A stretch of 64,000 nt of DNA, from NCBI RefSeq assembly GCF_036325985.1, contig NZ_JAUHLI010000015.1, positions 31,418 through 95,417 on the forward strand, written 5' to 3'. The translations under genes and the position numbers were made by a program. This DNA is from Alkalimonas cellulosilytica (GTDB lineage Bacteria; Pseudomonadota; Gammaproteobacteria; Enterobacterales; Alteromonadaceae). Positions 27,548 through 37,253 of this stretch are shown here, in pieces (the stretch's first letter is position 1; every line of letters begins with the position of its first letter). The notes beneath the pieces are model-generated. The model had not been told where the DNA came from. It did no database searches and saw nothing but the letters and a program-made list of their open reading frames with translations.

Positions 27548-27685
27548 TTAGACAGCTAAACGCTTACGGCCTTTGGCACGGCGACGCGCCAGGACCTGAC
27601 GGCCATTTTTTGTCGCCATACGAGCACGGAAGCCGTGCACACGCTTACGCTTTAATACGCTAGGTTGAAAAGTTCTTTTGCTCAT
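27548..27685 (-). CDS. rpmH: 50S ribosomal protein L34
   Basis: This short gene encodes 45 residues that start MSKRTFQPSVLKRKR and end KGRKRLAV. Apart from one extra N-terminal residue and a shorter C terminus, it is nearly identical to the E. coli protein. It is the first gene of the rpmH-rnpA-yidD-yidC operon. An inverted repeat (TTAGTATT, 27709-27738) lies in its promoter region. Confidence 0.97.
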   Translation of the reverse strand: MSKRTFQPSVLKRKRVHGFRARMATKNGRQVLARRRAKGRKRLAV

Positions 27686-28131
27686 ATTCTTGTCCGTCCG
27701 CTTAAGATAATACTAAGAATTAGCTCTGTTTTAGTATTACCTCAGTGAAACACCAAAACACAGTTGATAAAAATGAGCGCGAATTTTACGTAGTCCTTAG
27801 TCGAAAGTCAATGCGATCCTGCGGAATATCTGTTCTGATCCTGCTTGATCCGCTGTTTTCCACAGGCCCGGCTTATTCTTTGAATAAAGTGTGTGCAATT
27901 TTGTTCCTTCAGGCACAAATCTGCTCGGTGCTTTCTGCTCCGACCATGCCTATAAATGCTGCAGTCTTATAATTTAATATTCAATAAATTCAATGGTTTG
28001 ATTTTAAATGTCTAAGCCAGATGCTTTTTATAAAAAGTCAATATTGATGTTGTGGATAACTAAGCTCATAATGCTTGCCTACCTATTTCAATAATGCGCT
28101 ACAGCCATAAGAAACGATTCAGGGAGCCAGG
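27686..28131. promoter_or_regulatory. rpmH-dnaA divergent regulatory region
   Basis: This 446-base gap contains promoters for rpmH (leftward) and dnaA (rightward). It holds a perfect DnaA box on the minus strand (28051-28059), a relaxed one TTTTCCACA (27856-27864), three GATC sites near 27812-27850, a nine-base inverted repeat near rpmH and a very AT-rich stretch at 27965-28010. DnaA autoregulation of dnaA is the likely role. It lacks the GATC-led repeat array of the mnmG-mioC gap, but a secondary origin role cannot be excluded. Confidence 0.6.
28051..28059 (-). promoter_or_regulatory. DnaA box upstream of dnaA (perfect)
   Basis: Minus-strand TTATCCACA, 72 bases before the dnaA start. Probably part of autoregulation. 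Confidence 0.75.
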
Positions 28132-29499
28132 GTGTACCAGTCCGTATGGAAAAATTGCCTGCAAACACTGCAGCAGGAATTACCAGCACAACATTTCAGC
28201 ATGTGGATCCGACCACTGCAGGCCGCTAGCTCTGATGAAGCTTTAACCTTGTATGCACCAAATCGCTTTGTATTGGACTGGGTTAGGGAAAAATACCTTA
28301 ACAGAATCAATGAATTAATTCATGATTATTGCGGTGATAACGCACCGCGCCTGCGTTTTGATGTGGGTAGCCGTCCACAGCCGCAGGATAGCAGTGACCA
28401 TGAAAAGCCGTATGCAGCCCCGGCTACGCCATCGAACAGTCGGCCAGATATTCCTGAGCCGGCTCCTAAATCAATCGTTAAATCCAATGTGAAAGCCAGC
28501 TATACCTTTGAAAATTTTGTTGAAGGTAAATCCAACCAGTTGGCGCGTGCGGCGGCCAGTCAGGTGGCCGATAATCCTGGTACGGCGTACAATCCACTGT
28601 TTATCTACGGCGGCACCGGCTTGGGGAAGACCCACTTATTGCATGCTGTTGGCAATGGCATTTTGGCGCAGAAAGAAAATGCCAAAGTGATTTATATGCA
28701 TTCCGAGCGTTTTGTCCAGGACATGGTCAAAGCACTGCAGAACAATGCGATTGAAGAGTTTAAGCGTTATTATCGCTCAGTCGATGCTTTACTCATCGAT
28801 GACATTCAATTTTTTGCCAATAAAGAGCGTTCCCAGGAAGAGTTTTTCCATACCTTCAATGCGTTGTTGGAAGGCAATCAACAAATCATACTGACCAGCG
28901 ATCGCTATCCGAAAGAAATTGATGGCGTGGAAGATCGTTTAAAAAGCCGCTTCGGCTGGGGCCTGACTATTGCCATTGAGCCACCTGAGCTCGAAACCCG
29001 GGTGGCGATCCTGATGCGCAAAGCACAAGAGAATCAGATCCGACTACCTGATGAGGTTGCGTTTTTTATTGCTAAGCGGTTGCGTTCCAATGTGCGTGAG
29101 CTTGAAGGAGCGCTTAACCGGGTCATTGCCAACGCCAACTTTACCGGCCGGCCGATCACCATTGATTTTGTCCGCGAAGCGTTGCGTGACTTGCTGGCTT
29201 TGCAGGATAAGCTGGTCACCATCGAGAATATCCAAAAAACTGTGGCTGAATATTATAAGATCCGCGTTGCGGATTTATTATCGAAGCGTCGCAGTCGCTC
29301 GGTAGCAAGGCCGCGACAGATGGCGATGGCATTAGCCAAAGAACTGACCAATCACAGTTTGCCGGAAATTGGTGATGCCTTTGGTGGGCGTGATCACACC
29401 ACGGTACTGCATGCTTGTCGCAAGATTGAATCATTAAAAGAAGAAACGCACGAAATCAAAGAAGATTTCCAGAATTTACTGCGCACCTTATCGTCATAA
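28132..29499 (+). CDS. dnaA: Chromosomal replication initiator DnaA
   Basis: A 455-residue initiator. Domain I begins VWKNCLQTLQQELPAQHFSMW. Domain II is a Pro/Ser-rich linker. Domain III (AAA+) has GGTGLGKTH near residue 160 and LLIDDIQFF. The domain IV DNA-binding signature is GGRDHTTVLHACRKI. The start is GTG at 28132 with AGGGAG upstream. It leads the dnaA-dnaN-recF-gyrB cluster. Confidence 0.98.
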   Translation: MYQSVWKNCLQTLQQELPAQHFSMWIRPLQAASSDEALTLYAPNRFVLDWVREKYLNRINELIHDYCGDNAPRLRFDVGSRPQPQDSSDHEKPYAAPATPSNSRPDIPEPAPKSIVKSNVKASYTFENFVEGKSNQLARAAASQVADNPGTAYNPLFIYGGTGLGKTHLLHAVGNGILAQKENAKVIYMHSERFVQDMVKALQNNAIEEFKRYYRSVDALLIDDIQFFANKERSQEEFFHTFNALLEGNQQIILTSDRYPKEIDGVEDRLKSRFGWGLTIAIEPPELETRVAILMRKAQENQIRLPDEVAFFIAKRLRSNVRELEGALNRVIANANFTGRPITIDFVREALRDLLALQDKLVTIENIQKTVAEYYKIRVADLLSKRRSRSVARPRQMAMALAKELTNHSLPEIGDAFGGRDHTTVLHACRKIESLKEETHEIKEDFQNLLRTLSS

Positions 29500-29511
29500 T
29501 AGGGACCCGTT

Positions 29512-30615
29512 ATGCACCTTAGCATCGACAAAGAAACACTGTTAAAGCCTCTGCAAATGGTTTCTGGCGCGATTGAACGCCGTCATACCTTGCCAATCCT
29601 TTCCAATGTGCTGCTCGATGTGCAGCAGAATCAGCTATCGCTTACCGGCACTGATCTGGAAATTGAAATGGTGGCGAGTGTCGCGGTCAGTCAGGTGCAT
29701 CAGCAAGGGCGCATTACGGTACCAGCGCGCAAATTGCTGGATATCTGTCGTAGTTTACCCGATGGCTGCCAAATTGAACTGACCTTAGTCGGCGAGCATT
29801 TCGTGATTAGTTCCGGTAAGGCTAAGTTTACCCTGACTACCTTGCCTGCTGCAGAATACCCAAACTTGGAAAGTTGGCAGGGTGAGGTCAATTTGCAGCT
29901 ATCGCGCGCTGAGTTAAAACGCCTGCTGGAAGAAACCGCCTTTTCCATGGCGAATCAGGATGTGCGTTATTACTTGAATGGCTTGTTGTTTGAAGTCGAT
30001 CAGCAACTGGTTCGAACGGTTGCGACCGATGGCCATCGCCTGGCAATGAGCCAGTTGCAGTTGAGCGAGCCAGTTAATGCTCAGCAACAGTTGATCATCC
30101 CACGCAAGGGTGTGCTGGAAATGCTGCGCTTGCTACCTGATGATGATGGCAGCCTGACGTTGAGCCTTGGCTCAAACCATATCCGGCTAGTTGATGCTGC
30201 TTTTAGCTTTAGTAGCAAGCTGATTGATGGCCGATTCCCGGATTATCGTCGGGTGATCCCGCGTAATAGCACCAAGCAGGTTACAGCCCATCGGCCTGTA
30301 CTAAAGGATGCCTGCACCCGTGCTTCAATTTTGTCCAATGAAAAATACCGGGGTGTGCGATTTAACCTGGCTGCCAATGAGCTGCAAATTACCGCTAATA
30401 ATCCTGAGCATGAGCAAGCCGAGGAAGTGATTGAGGTTGAGTACCAAGGCGATGTTTTGGAGATTGGCTTCAATGTTGGCTATGTGTTGGATGTCTTGAA
30501 CAGCTTAACGACCGATCTGGTCCTGTTGCATCTAAGCGATAGCAACTCCAGTGTGTTGATTGAAGGGGTAGGCAATACCCAAGCCTCCTATGTAGTCATG
30601 CCGATGCGTTTGTAG
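29512..30615 (+). CDS. dnaN: DNA polymerase III beta sliding clamp
   Basis: The 367-residue ring-shaped clamp, with three repeated domains. It begins MHLSIDKETLLKPLQMVSGAI and ends in the conserved hydrophobic pocket strand YVVMPMRL. It lies 12 bases after dnaA, probably in the same transcript. Confidence 0.98.
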   Translation: MHLSIDKETLLKPLQMVSGAIERRHTLPILSNVLLDVQQNQLSLTGTDLEIEMVASVAVSQVHQQGRITVPARKLLDICRSLPDGCQIELTLVGEHFVISSGKAKFTLTTLPAAEYPNLESWQGEVNLQLSRAELKRLLEETAFSMANQDVRYYLNGLLFEVDQQLVRTVATDGHRLAMSQLQLSEPVNAQQQLIIPRKGVLEMLRLLPDDDGSLTLSLGSNHIRLVDAAFSFSSKLIDGRFPDYRRVIPRNSTKQVTAHRPVLKDACTRASILSNEKYRGVRFNLAANELQITANNPEHEQAEEVIEVEYQGDVLEIGFNVGYVLDVLNSLTTDLVLLHLSDSNSSVLIEGVGNTQASYVVMPMRL

Positions 30616-30628
30616 AACTTGCACCGGC

Positions 30629-31729
30629 ATGTCGCTTCAGCAATTATCGGTTACTGATTTCCGCAACTTTGTCAGCCAGCATTTCCAGCCCGGTTCCGCC
30701 TTTAACTTAATTTGCGGCCCCAACGGCAGCGGCAAAACCAGTTTGCTGGAAGCGATTTATTTTTTGGCGCATGGTCGCTCTTTTCGCACCGCCAGGCTGC
30801 AGCGCATGATTCGTTTCGATGCTGAACTCAGTGTGGTGCATGCCAAGATCATGCAGGCTGACCAGCTGCATCTGGTTGGAATGCAACGCAGTAAACAGGG
30901 TGAGTTAACCCTAAGGTTAAATGGTGAGACCGCTAAACGATTGGCGGACATAGCGCACCTGCTACCAGTGCAGTTGATCACCCCAGACAGTTTCCGCATT
31001 TTTTTTGGTGGCCCAAAAGAGCGGCGACATTTCTTTGATATGGGATTGTTCCACGTGGAACCTTCCTTTTATCAGCATTGGCAAATGTTCAGTAAAGCGA
31101 ATAAGCAACGCAATGCGTTACTCAAGCAAGGCGCCACGGCTGAGCAGTTTCGTTATTGGGATAATTTCTTTTGTCAAAGTGCCGAGGCGATTACGCAATT
31201 GCGCCAACGCTATTTGCTGCAATTGAATGACGAGTTTCAACGCTTGGTGATAAACCACCCTTTGCTAAGTACGATTCAGCTGCAATTTTATCCTGGTTGG
31301 AATCAGCAACTCAGCCTGACGGATTTGCTGCAACAAAACAGAGCTAGCGATGCCAAAATGGGTTTTACCCAGGCAGGGCCACAAAAAGCAGATTTACGGA
31401 TTAAAGTAGAGCAACAGCCTGCTGAAGAAGTGTTATCACGTGGGCAGCTAAAGATGTTATTATTTGCACTTAAAATTGCTCAAAGCAACGTAATTGGCAC
31501 GCTTGCCAGCAAGCAACCCATTCTGTTGATCGATGATTTGGCTTCCGAGCTAGACGCCGATTCCATGCAACAGGTGTTCCAGTTACTGAAAACGATTAAC
31601 TCACAGGTTTTTGTAACCGCAATTGAACCTGACCCAGTTCTGCACTTAATGCCGCAGCAAAGTACAGCGGTGTTTCACGTGGAACATGGGACATTGACAG
31701 CACGGACAGACGATTATGGCCGAACATGA
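30629..31729 (+). CDS. recF: DNA replication and repair protein RecF
   Basis: A 366-residue SMC-like ATPase of recombination repair. Walker A is GPNGSGKTS at residues 30-38. The signature region EVLSRGQLKMLLFALKIAQ and Walker B ILLIDDLASELD are intact. It follows dnaN by 13 bases and overlaps gyrB by 14. Its coding sequence contains two parS-like sites. Confidence 0.97.
   Translation: MSLQQLSVTDFRNFVSQHFQPGSAFNLICGPNGSGKTSLLEAIYFLAHGRSFRTARLQRMIRFDAELSVVHAKIMQADQLHLVGMQRSKQGELTLRLNGETAKRLADIAHLLPVQLITPDSFRIFFGGPKERRHFFDMGLFHVEPSFYQHWQMFSKANKQRNALLKQGATAEQFRYWDNFFCQSAEAITQLRQRYLLQLNDEFQRLVINHPLLSTIQLQFYPGWNQQLSLTDLLQQNRASDAKMGFTQAGPQKADLRIKVEQQPAEEVLSRGQLKMLLFALKIAQSNVIGTLASKQPILLIDDLASELDADSMQQVFQLLKTINSQVFVTAIEPDPVLHLMPQQSTAVFHVEHGTLTARTDDYGRT
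31047..31062. other. parS-like site (15 of 16)
   Basis: TGTTCCACGTGGAACC fits the ParB target TGTTNCACGTGNAACA with a mismatch only at the last base. It is inside recF. Confidence 0.75.
31671..31686. other. parS site (perfect consensus)
   Basis: TGTTTCACGTGGAACA matches the 16-base parS consensus TGTTNCACGTGNAACA completely. It lies near the 3' end of recF, 624 bases from the first site. Confidence 0.85.
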
Positions 31730-34130
31730 TTATGATTCATCGAGTATCAAAGTATTAAAAGGACTGGATGCAGTTCGTAAACGCCCGGGTATGTACATTG
31801 GTGACACCGATGATGGCTCTGGCTTGCATCACATGGTATTCGAAGTGGTGGATAATTCCATTGACGAAGCGCTGGCAGGACATTGCAGCGATATCTGGGT
31901 CACTATCTACAGCGATAACTCGGTGTCCGTACGCGACAATGGCCGGGGTATACCGACGGATATGCATGAAGAGGGTGTTTCTGCCGCGGAAGTCATTATG
32001 ACTGTACTGCATGCCGGCGGTAAGTTCGACGACAACTCGTATAAAGTGTCCGGTGGCTTGCATGGTGTAGGTGTCTCGGTGGTGAATGCGCTGTCCGATA
32101 AATTGGCACTCACCATCCGTCGCAAGGGCCAGGTGTTTGAGCAAGAATACCACCTGGGGGTGCCACAAGCTCCGCTGGCAGTGATTGGTGAAACCGAAGA
32201 CAGTGGTACAGAAATTCGTTTCTGGCCAAGCCCAACCGTATTTACCGACATCAATTACCATTACGATATCCTGGCCAAACGGCTGCGCGAGCTGTCGTTC
32301 TTAAACTCTGGTGTCAGCATTATTCTGACCGATGAACGCACTGACAAGCGCGATCACTTTAAGTACGAAGGGGGTATCCAGGCCTTTGTCGCTTACCTGA
32401 ACCAGAATAAAACGGCCATTCACCCGAAGGTGTTTACTTTTACCCAGGAGCGGGAGGATGGTATTTCGGTGGAAGTCGCCATGCAATGGAATGACAGCTA
32501 CCAGGAAAATATCTTCTGCTTTACCAACAATATTCCTCAGCGCGATGGTGGTACCCACTTGGCTGGCTTCCGCTCGGCCTTGACTCGAGTGCTGAATACT
32601 TACATCGACCAGGAAGGCTACGCCAAGAAAATGAAGGTGGCCGCTTCTGGTGATGATGCCCGTGAAGGTTTAACCGCGGTGATCAGCGTCAAGGTGCCGG
32701 ATCCAAAGTTCAGCTCACAAACCAAAGACAAACTGGTTTCATCGGAAGTGAAATCGGCGGTAGAGAGCGCTATGCATGAGCGTCTGAACGAGTATCTGCT
32801 GGAAAGCCCGAACGATGCCAAAATCATCGTGACAAAGATTGTCGATGCAGCCCGTGCCCGTGAAGCTGCCCGTAAAGCGCGGGAAATGACACGCCGTAAA
32901 GGCGCGCTGGATATCGCTGGCTTGCCCGGTAAGTTGGCGGATTGTCAGGAAAAAGATCCGGCCTTATCCGAACTCTACATCGTGGAGGGTGACTCGGCCG
33001 GTGGTTCTGCCAAACAAGGTCGTAACCGGAAGAATCAGGCTATTTTGCCTCTGAAAGGTAAAATCCTGAACGTGGAAAAAGCCCGTTTTGATAAAATGCT
33101 GTCTTCACAGGAAGTCGGCACGCTGATTACTGCGCTTGGTTGCGGCATTGGTCGCGAAGAGTACAACCCGGATAAAATTCGTTACCACAGCATCATTTTG
33201 ATGACGGATGCGGACGTCGATGGTTCGCACATTCGTACCTTGTTGCTGACCTTTTTTTACCGGCAGATGCCAGAGTTAATAGAGAAAGGCTACATCTATA
33301 TTGCGCAGCCGCCGCTGTACAAGGTGAAAAAAGGCAAACAGGAACAATACCTGAAAGATGAAGCCGCCCGCATTGAGTTCCTGACTACGCTGGCGCTGAA
33401 TGAGGCCAGCTTGCATGTCAATGAGAATGCACCAGGCATTGGTGGTGCTCAGTTGGAAACCCTGGTCCGTCAATATCATAAAGTGATGGATACGCTGGAC
33501 CGGCTGGCCCGGAAAATTCCTTACCTGTTACTGCATGAGCTGATTTATGTACCAGCGCTTAGCGTGGAGCAGTGCAAAGATCACGACTTTGTCAGTGGCT
33601 GGGTAAAAAACCTGGTCGAGCAACTGCAAGCGCAGGAAGGTAATGGCACCAGCTATGTGCATCAGGTGCACGAAGACCGTGAGCGTCATTTATTCTTGCC
33701 TAAAGTCACCGTACGCCAACATGGCATCGAGTACGATTATGTCCTGCACCACGACTTTATCAGCTCACGCGATTACCAGAGTATTGCATCACTTGGTAAT
33801 GAAATTCGCGATCTGATGGAAGAGGGCGCCTATGTGCGCCGTGGTGAGAAAACCAAGCCGGTAAGCAGCTTTAAAGAGGCGCTGGAGTGGCTGATGAGCG
33901 AGTCGAAGAAAGGCCTTTATATTCAGCGTTACAAAGGCTTGGGGGAGATGAATCCGGATCAGCTGTGGGAAACCACCATGGATCCAAACACCCGTCGTAT
34001 GCTGCAGGTGACTATTGAAGATGCCATTGGCGCTGATCAGTTATTCTCCACTCTGATGGGCGATCACGTTGAACCACGCCGGGCCTTTATTGAAGAGAAT
34101 GCATTGCGGGTCGCCAACCTGGACGTCTAG
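31716..34130 (+). CDS. gyrB: DNA gyrase subunit B
   Basis: An 804-residue GyrB with the GHKL ATPase (EVVDNSIDEALAG, GGLHGVGVSVVNALS), transducer domain and TOPRIM region (VEGDSAGGSAKQGRNRKNQA, LMTDADVDGSHIRTL). The length includes the insert typical of Gram-negative enzymes. It ends RVANLDV. The start overlaps the recF end, suggesting coupling. Confidence 0.98.
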   Translation: MAEHDYDSSSIKVLKGLDAVRKRPGMYIGDTDDGSGLHHMVFEVVDNSIDEALAGHCSDIWVTIYSDNSVSVRDNGRGIPTDMHEEGVSAAEVIMTVLHAGGKFDDNSYKVSGGLHGVGVSVVNALSDKLALTIRRKGQVFEQEYHLGVPQAPLAVIGETEDSGTEIRFWPSPTVFTDINYHYDILAKRLRELSFLNSGVSIILTDERTDKRDHFKYEGGIQAFVAYLNQNKTAIHPKVFTFTQEREDGISVEVAMQWNDSYQENIFCFTNNIPQRDGGTHLAGFRSALTRVLNTYIDQEGYAKKMKVAASGDDAREGLTAVISVKVPDPKFSSQTKDKLVSSEVKSAVESAMHERLNEYLLESPNDAKIIVTKIVDAARAREAARKAREMTRRKGALDIAGLPGKLADCQEKDPALSELYIVEGDSAGGSAKQGRNRKNQAILPLKGKILNVEKARFDKMLSSQEVGTLITALGCGIGREEYNPDKIRYHSIILMTDADVDGSHIRTLLLTFFYRQMPELIEKGYIYIAQPPLYKVKKGKQEQYLKDEAARIEFLTTLALNEASLHVNENAPGIGGAQLETLVRQYHKVMDTLDRLARKIPYLLLHELIYVPALSVEQCKDHDFVSGWVKNLVEQLQAQEGNGTSYVHQVHEDRERHLFLPKVTVRQHGIEYDYVLHHDFISSRDYQSIASLGNEIRDLMEEGAYVRRGEKTKPVSSFKEALEWLMSESKKGLYIQRYKGLGEMNPDQLWETTMDPNTRRMLQVTIEDAIGADQLFSTLMGDHVEPRRAFIEENALRVANLDV

Positions 34131-34159
34131 GTCTGGCAAACGATTGACGAAATGAACCC

Positions 34160-34190
34160 AAAAGGGGCCAGCATCTGCCTGCCCCTTTTT
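34160..34190 (+). terminator. Rho-independent terminator after gyrB
   Basis: AAAAGGGGC and GCCCCTTTTT flank a 12-base loop, 30 bases past the gyrB stop and before glyQ. Confidence 0.8.
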
Positions 34191-34212
34191 ACATAGATGG
34201 AAACTAAAACCC

Positions 34213-35130
34213 ATGCAAAAGTATGACTTGAATACCTTTCAGGGTCTGATCCTGGCCTTGCAGGATTACTGGGCACGCCAGGGTTGTGTCATCGTGCAAC
34301 CCTTGGATTTGGAAGTGGGCGCGGGTACTTTTCACCCGATGACGTTTTTACGCTCGTTAGGCCCTGAGCCAACCAATGTTGCCTATGTGCAGCCATGTCG
34401 CCGGCCAACCGATGGCCGTTATGGCGAAAACCCGAACCGTTTGCAGCACTATTATCAATTTCAGGTGCTGTTAAAGCCATCGCCGGATAATATTCAGGAG
34501 CTGTACCTGGGCTCTTTGCGCGAGCTGGGTATCGATACCTTAGTGCATGACATTCGCTTTGTCGAAGACAACTGGGAGTCACCGACGCTTGGCGCCTGGG
34601 GGCTGGGCTGGGAAGTGTGGCTAAATGGTATGGAAGTGACCCAGTTTACTTATTTCCAGCAGGTTGGTGGCCTGGAGTGCAAGCCGGTATCCGGTGAAAT
34701 CACCTATGGTCTGGAGCGTCTTGCCATGTACATTCAGGGCGTGGACAGTATCTACGATCTGGTGTGGGCCGATGGCCCATTGGGTAAAGTCAGCTACGGC
34801 GATGTGTTTCACCAAAATGAAGTGGAACAGTCGCGCTATAACTTTGAGCATGCTGATGTGCCTGCTTTGTTTGCGCTGTTTGATCAGTGTGAAAAAGAAA
34901 GCCACTACCTGATTGAACAGGGGCTGCCGTTGCCCGCTTACGAGAAAGTGATGAAAGCATCGCATGCGTTCAATATGCTGGATGCGCGCCATGCGATTTC
35001 GGTGACAGAGCGTCAGCGTTACATCCTGCGGGTACGTACCTTGGCCAAAGCCTGTGCCGAAGCCTACTACGCCGCCCGGGAAGCACTTGGCTTTCCGCTT
35101 TGTAAAACCTCAGCGCAGGAGGCATCGTAA
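34213..35130 (+). CDS. glyQ: Glycyl-tRNA synthetase alpha subunit
   Basis: The 305-residue alpha chain of the bacterial (alpha2beta2) class II enzyme, holding the active site. Motifs: GCVIVQPLDLEVGAGTFHP and RRPTDGRYGENPNRLQHYYQ. The stop overlaps the glyS start (TAATG), which supports equimolar synthesis. The gene lies beyond the gyrB terminator, so it probably has its own promoter. Confidence 0.97.
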   Translation: MQKYDLNTFQGLILALQDYWARQGCVIVQPLDLEVGAGTFHPMTFLRSLGPEPTNVAYVQPCRRPTDGRYGENPNRLQHYYQFQVLLKPSPDNIQELYLGSLRELGIDTLVHDIRFVEDNWESPTLGAWGLGWEVWLNGMEVTQFTYFQQVGGLECKPVSGEITYGLERLAMYIQGVDSIYDLVWADGPLGKVSYGDVFHQNEVEQSRYNFEHADVPALFALFDQCEKESHYLIEQGLPLPAYEKVMKASHAFNMLDARHAISVTERQRYILRVRTLAKACAEAYYAAREALGFPLCKTSAQEAS

Positions 35131-37187
35131 TGGCGCAGGATTTTTTGGTTGAAATTGGTACCGAGGAGTTACCACCCAAGGCACTGAAAACACTGGCTAG
35201 TTCTTTTGCCGACAACATTCAGGCCGAGCTGGCAGCGCTGGAGTTAGCACATGCAGAGATAAGCTGGTACGCAGCACCACGCCGGCTGGCCGTTCGGGTC
35301 AATCAGCTTCAAGCCAAACAAGCCGATAAGGTGGTTGAAAAGCGTGGGCCGGCGCTCAGTGCTGCCTTTGATGCCGATGGTAACCCCAGCAAGGCAGCCG
35401 CAGGCTGGGCCAGAGGTTTGGGCATTGAAGTGTCTGAGGCCGAACGACTGGAAACCGATAAAGGTGCCTGGCTGCTGTACAAACAACAGCTACCGGGCAG
35501 TGATAGCCGGCAATTGCTGCCGGATGTGGTGAAATCAGCGCTGCACAAACTGCCAATTGCCAAGCCGATGCGCTGGGGCAATTCCGATGCGCTGTTTATT
35601 CGCCCGGTGCATACTGTGGTGATGCTGTATGGCACTGAAGTGGTTCCGGCGACCATTCTAGGGCGTGAGGCCGGCCGCCTGAGCTATGGCCATCGCTTTC
35701 ATGCACCGGAGAAAGTCAGCTTCCAGCATGCGGATGATTATTTGCCTCAGCTAAAAGCTGCTTTTGTAGTGGCCGACTTTGCTGAGCGGCAACAGTTGAT
35801 TGCCGATGCGGTGGCTAGTAAAGCCAAGGAGCTGAAGGCGGTTCCTTTATTGGATAAGGCCTTGCTGGATGAAATTACTGCTTTGGTCGAGTGGCCCGAG
35901 TTATTGGTGGGCAGTTTTGAGCAGCGTTTCCTGGCGGTACCAGCCGAGCCATTGATTTCCACCATGAAAGACAACCAGAAATACATCCCGCTGCAGGATG
36001 AAGCTGGTAACTTACTGAATCAGTTTATTTTTATTAGTAATATTCGCAGCAAAGATCCTCAGCAAATTATTGAAGGCAACGAAAAAGTGGTGCGGCCACG
36101 TTTGGCCGATGCCGAGTTTTTCTTTGTCACCGATCAGAAAACTAAACTGGTCGATCGCTTGCCAAGTTTACAGACGGTATTGTTCCAGCAGCAATTGGGT
36201 ACTTTGGCAGAAAAATCTGAGCGGATCAGTCAGTTAGCTGGTTGGGTTGCCAGCACCATAGGCGCTGATGTGGCTGCAGCCAGCCGGGCTGGCCTGCTGT
36301 CAAAGACGGATTTAATGAGCAATATGGTCGGTGAGTTTCCGGAAGTGCAGGGCATTATGGGCATGCATTATGCCCGGCTGGATGGTGAAGCCGAAGCCGT
36401 CGCTCTGGCGCTGAATGAGCAGTACATGCCACGTTTTGCTGGTGACAGCTTGCCAACCCAATTGGAAAGCTGTGCGGTAGCCATTGCCGATAAGCTGGAT
36501 ACGCTGGTTGGGATCTTTGGCATTGGCCAGGCACCTAAAGGCGATAAGGATCCTTTCGCACTGCGCCGGGCGGCGATAGGGGCCCTGCGCATTCTGGTTG
36601 AAAAAGAGCTGCCGGTCGATCTGGTTGATTTGATCGCAGCCAGCCAGCGAAGCTTTGGTGACAAACTGACACAGCCGGATGTGGCTGAGCAGGTATTGGA
36701 CTTTCTATTGGGGCGTTTCCGTAGCTGGTATCAGGAGCAGGGCTATGCGGTCGATGTGATCCAGGCGGTGCTGGCTCGCCGGCCTACCACTCCTGCTGAC
36801 TTTGATCGCCGTGTCAAAGCGGTAGCTACTTTTCGCGAGCTGGATGCTGCTGAAGCACTGGCAGCAGCCAATAAACGGGTTGCCAATATCCTGGCCAAAG
36901 TGGATGGCGCTATCGCCGATACGGTGCAGCCAGAGCTGCTGACCGAAGCGGCAGAGCAGGCGCTGTATCAGGCCATCCTGGCTGAGCAGCAGTACCAGGC
37001 CACAGCGCCCTCCTACAGTGATGGGCTGGCTCATCTGGCCGCAATGCGTGCAGTTATCGATAGCTTCTTTGATGGGGTGATGGTGAATGCCGAGGATATG
37101 GCCGTTCGGGCGAACCGTCAGGCACTGTTGAAGCAACTGCGCGAGCTGTTTTTAGAGGTAGCCGATATCTCCTTGCTGCAAAGCTAA
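35130..37187 (+). CDS. glyS: Glycyl-tRNA synthetase beta subunit
   Basis: The 685-residue beta chain, which recognises tRNA. It begins DFLVEIGTEELPPKALK and contains the conserved HD-like region KTDLMSNMVGEFPEVQGIMG and a C-terminal anticodon-binding part. It is coupled to glyQ and followed by a bidirectional terminator. Confidence 0.97.
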   Translation: MAQDFLVEIGTEELPPKALKTLASSFADNIQAELAALELAHAEISWYAAPRRLAVRVNQLQAKQADKVVEKRGPALSAAFDADGNPSKAAAGWARGLGIEVSEAERLETDKGAWLLYKQQLPGSDSRQLLPDVVKSALHKLPIAKPMRWGNSDALFIRPVHTVVMLYGTEVVPATILGREAGRLSYGHRFHAPEKVSFQHADDYLPQLKAAFVVADFAERQQLIADAVASKAKELKAVPLLDKALLDEITALVEWPELLVGSFEQRFLAVPAEPLISTMKDNQKYIPLQDEAGNLLNQFIFISNIRSKDPQQIIEGNEKVVRPRLADAEFFFVTDQKTKLVDRLPSLQTVLFQQQLGTLAEKSERISQLAGWVASTIGADVAAASRAGLLSKTDLMSNMVGEFPEVQGIMGMHYARLDGEAEAVALALNEQYMPRFAGDSLPTQLESCAVAIADKLDTLVGIFGIGQAPKGDKDPFALRRAAIGALRILVEKELPVDLVDLIAASQRSFGDKLTQPDVAEQVLDFLLGRFRSWYQEQGYAVDVIQAVLARRPTTPADFDRRVKAVATFRELDAAEALAAANKRVANILAKVDGAIADTVQPELLTEAAEQALYQAILAEQQYQATAPSYSDGLAHLAAMRAVIDSFFDGVMVNAEDMAVRANRQALLKQLRELFLEVADISLLQS

Positions 37188-37203
37188 TCGTTGCTAGCAA
37201 CAT

Positions 37204-37234
37204 AAAAAACGCCAGCGTTTATGCTGGCGTTTTT
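37204..37234. terminator. Bidirectional terminator between glyS and the response regulator
   Basis: AAAAAACGCCAGC and GCTGGCGTTTTT flank a short loop. The A and T tracts on both sides serve the two convergent genes. Confidence 0.85.
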
Positions 37235-37253
37235 ATACTCAGTGATGCGCTTG

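Noticed and set aside
27745..27972. Open frame of 75 codons in the rpmH-dnaA gap
   Set aside because: It begins at GTG without a ribosome site, has no recognisable family and overlies the dnaA control region.
31434..31449. CACGTG core within recF as a third parS
   Set aside because: Outside the six-base core only a couple of positions match the consensus.
34131..34212. Riboswitch or T-box before glyQ
   Set aside because: The gap is only 82 bases and is filled by the gyrB terminator; no T-box or glycine aptamer core is seen.
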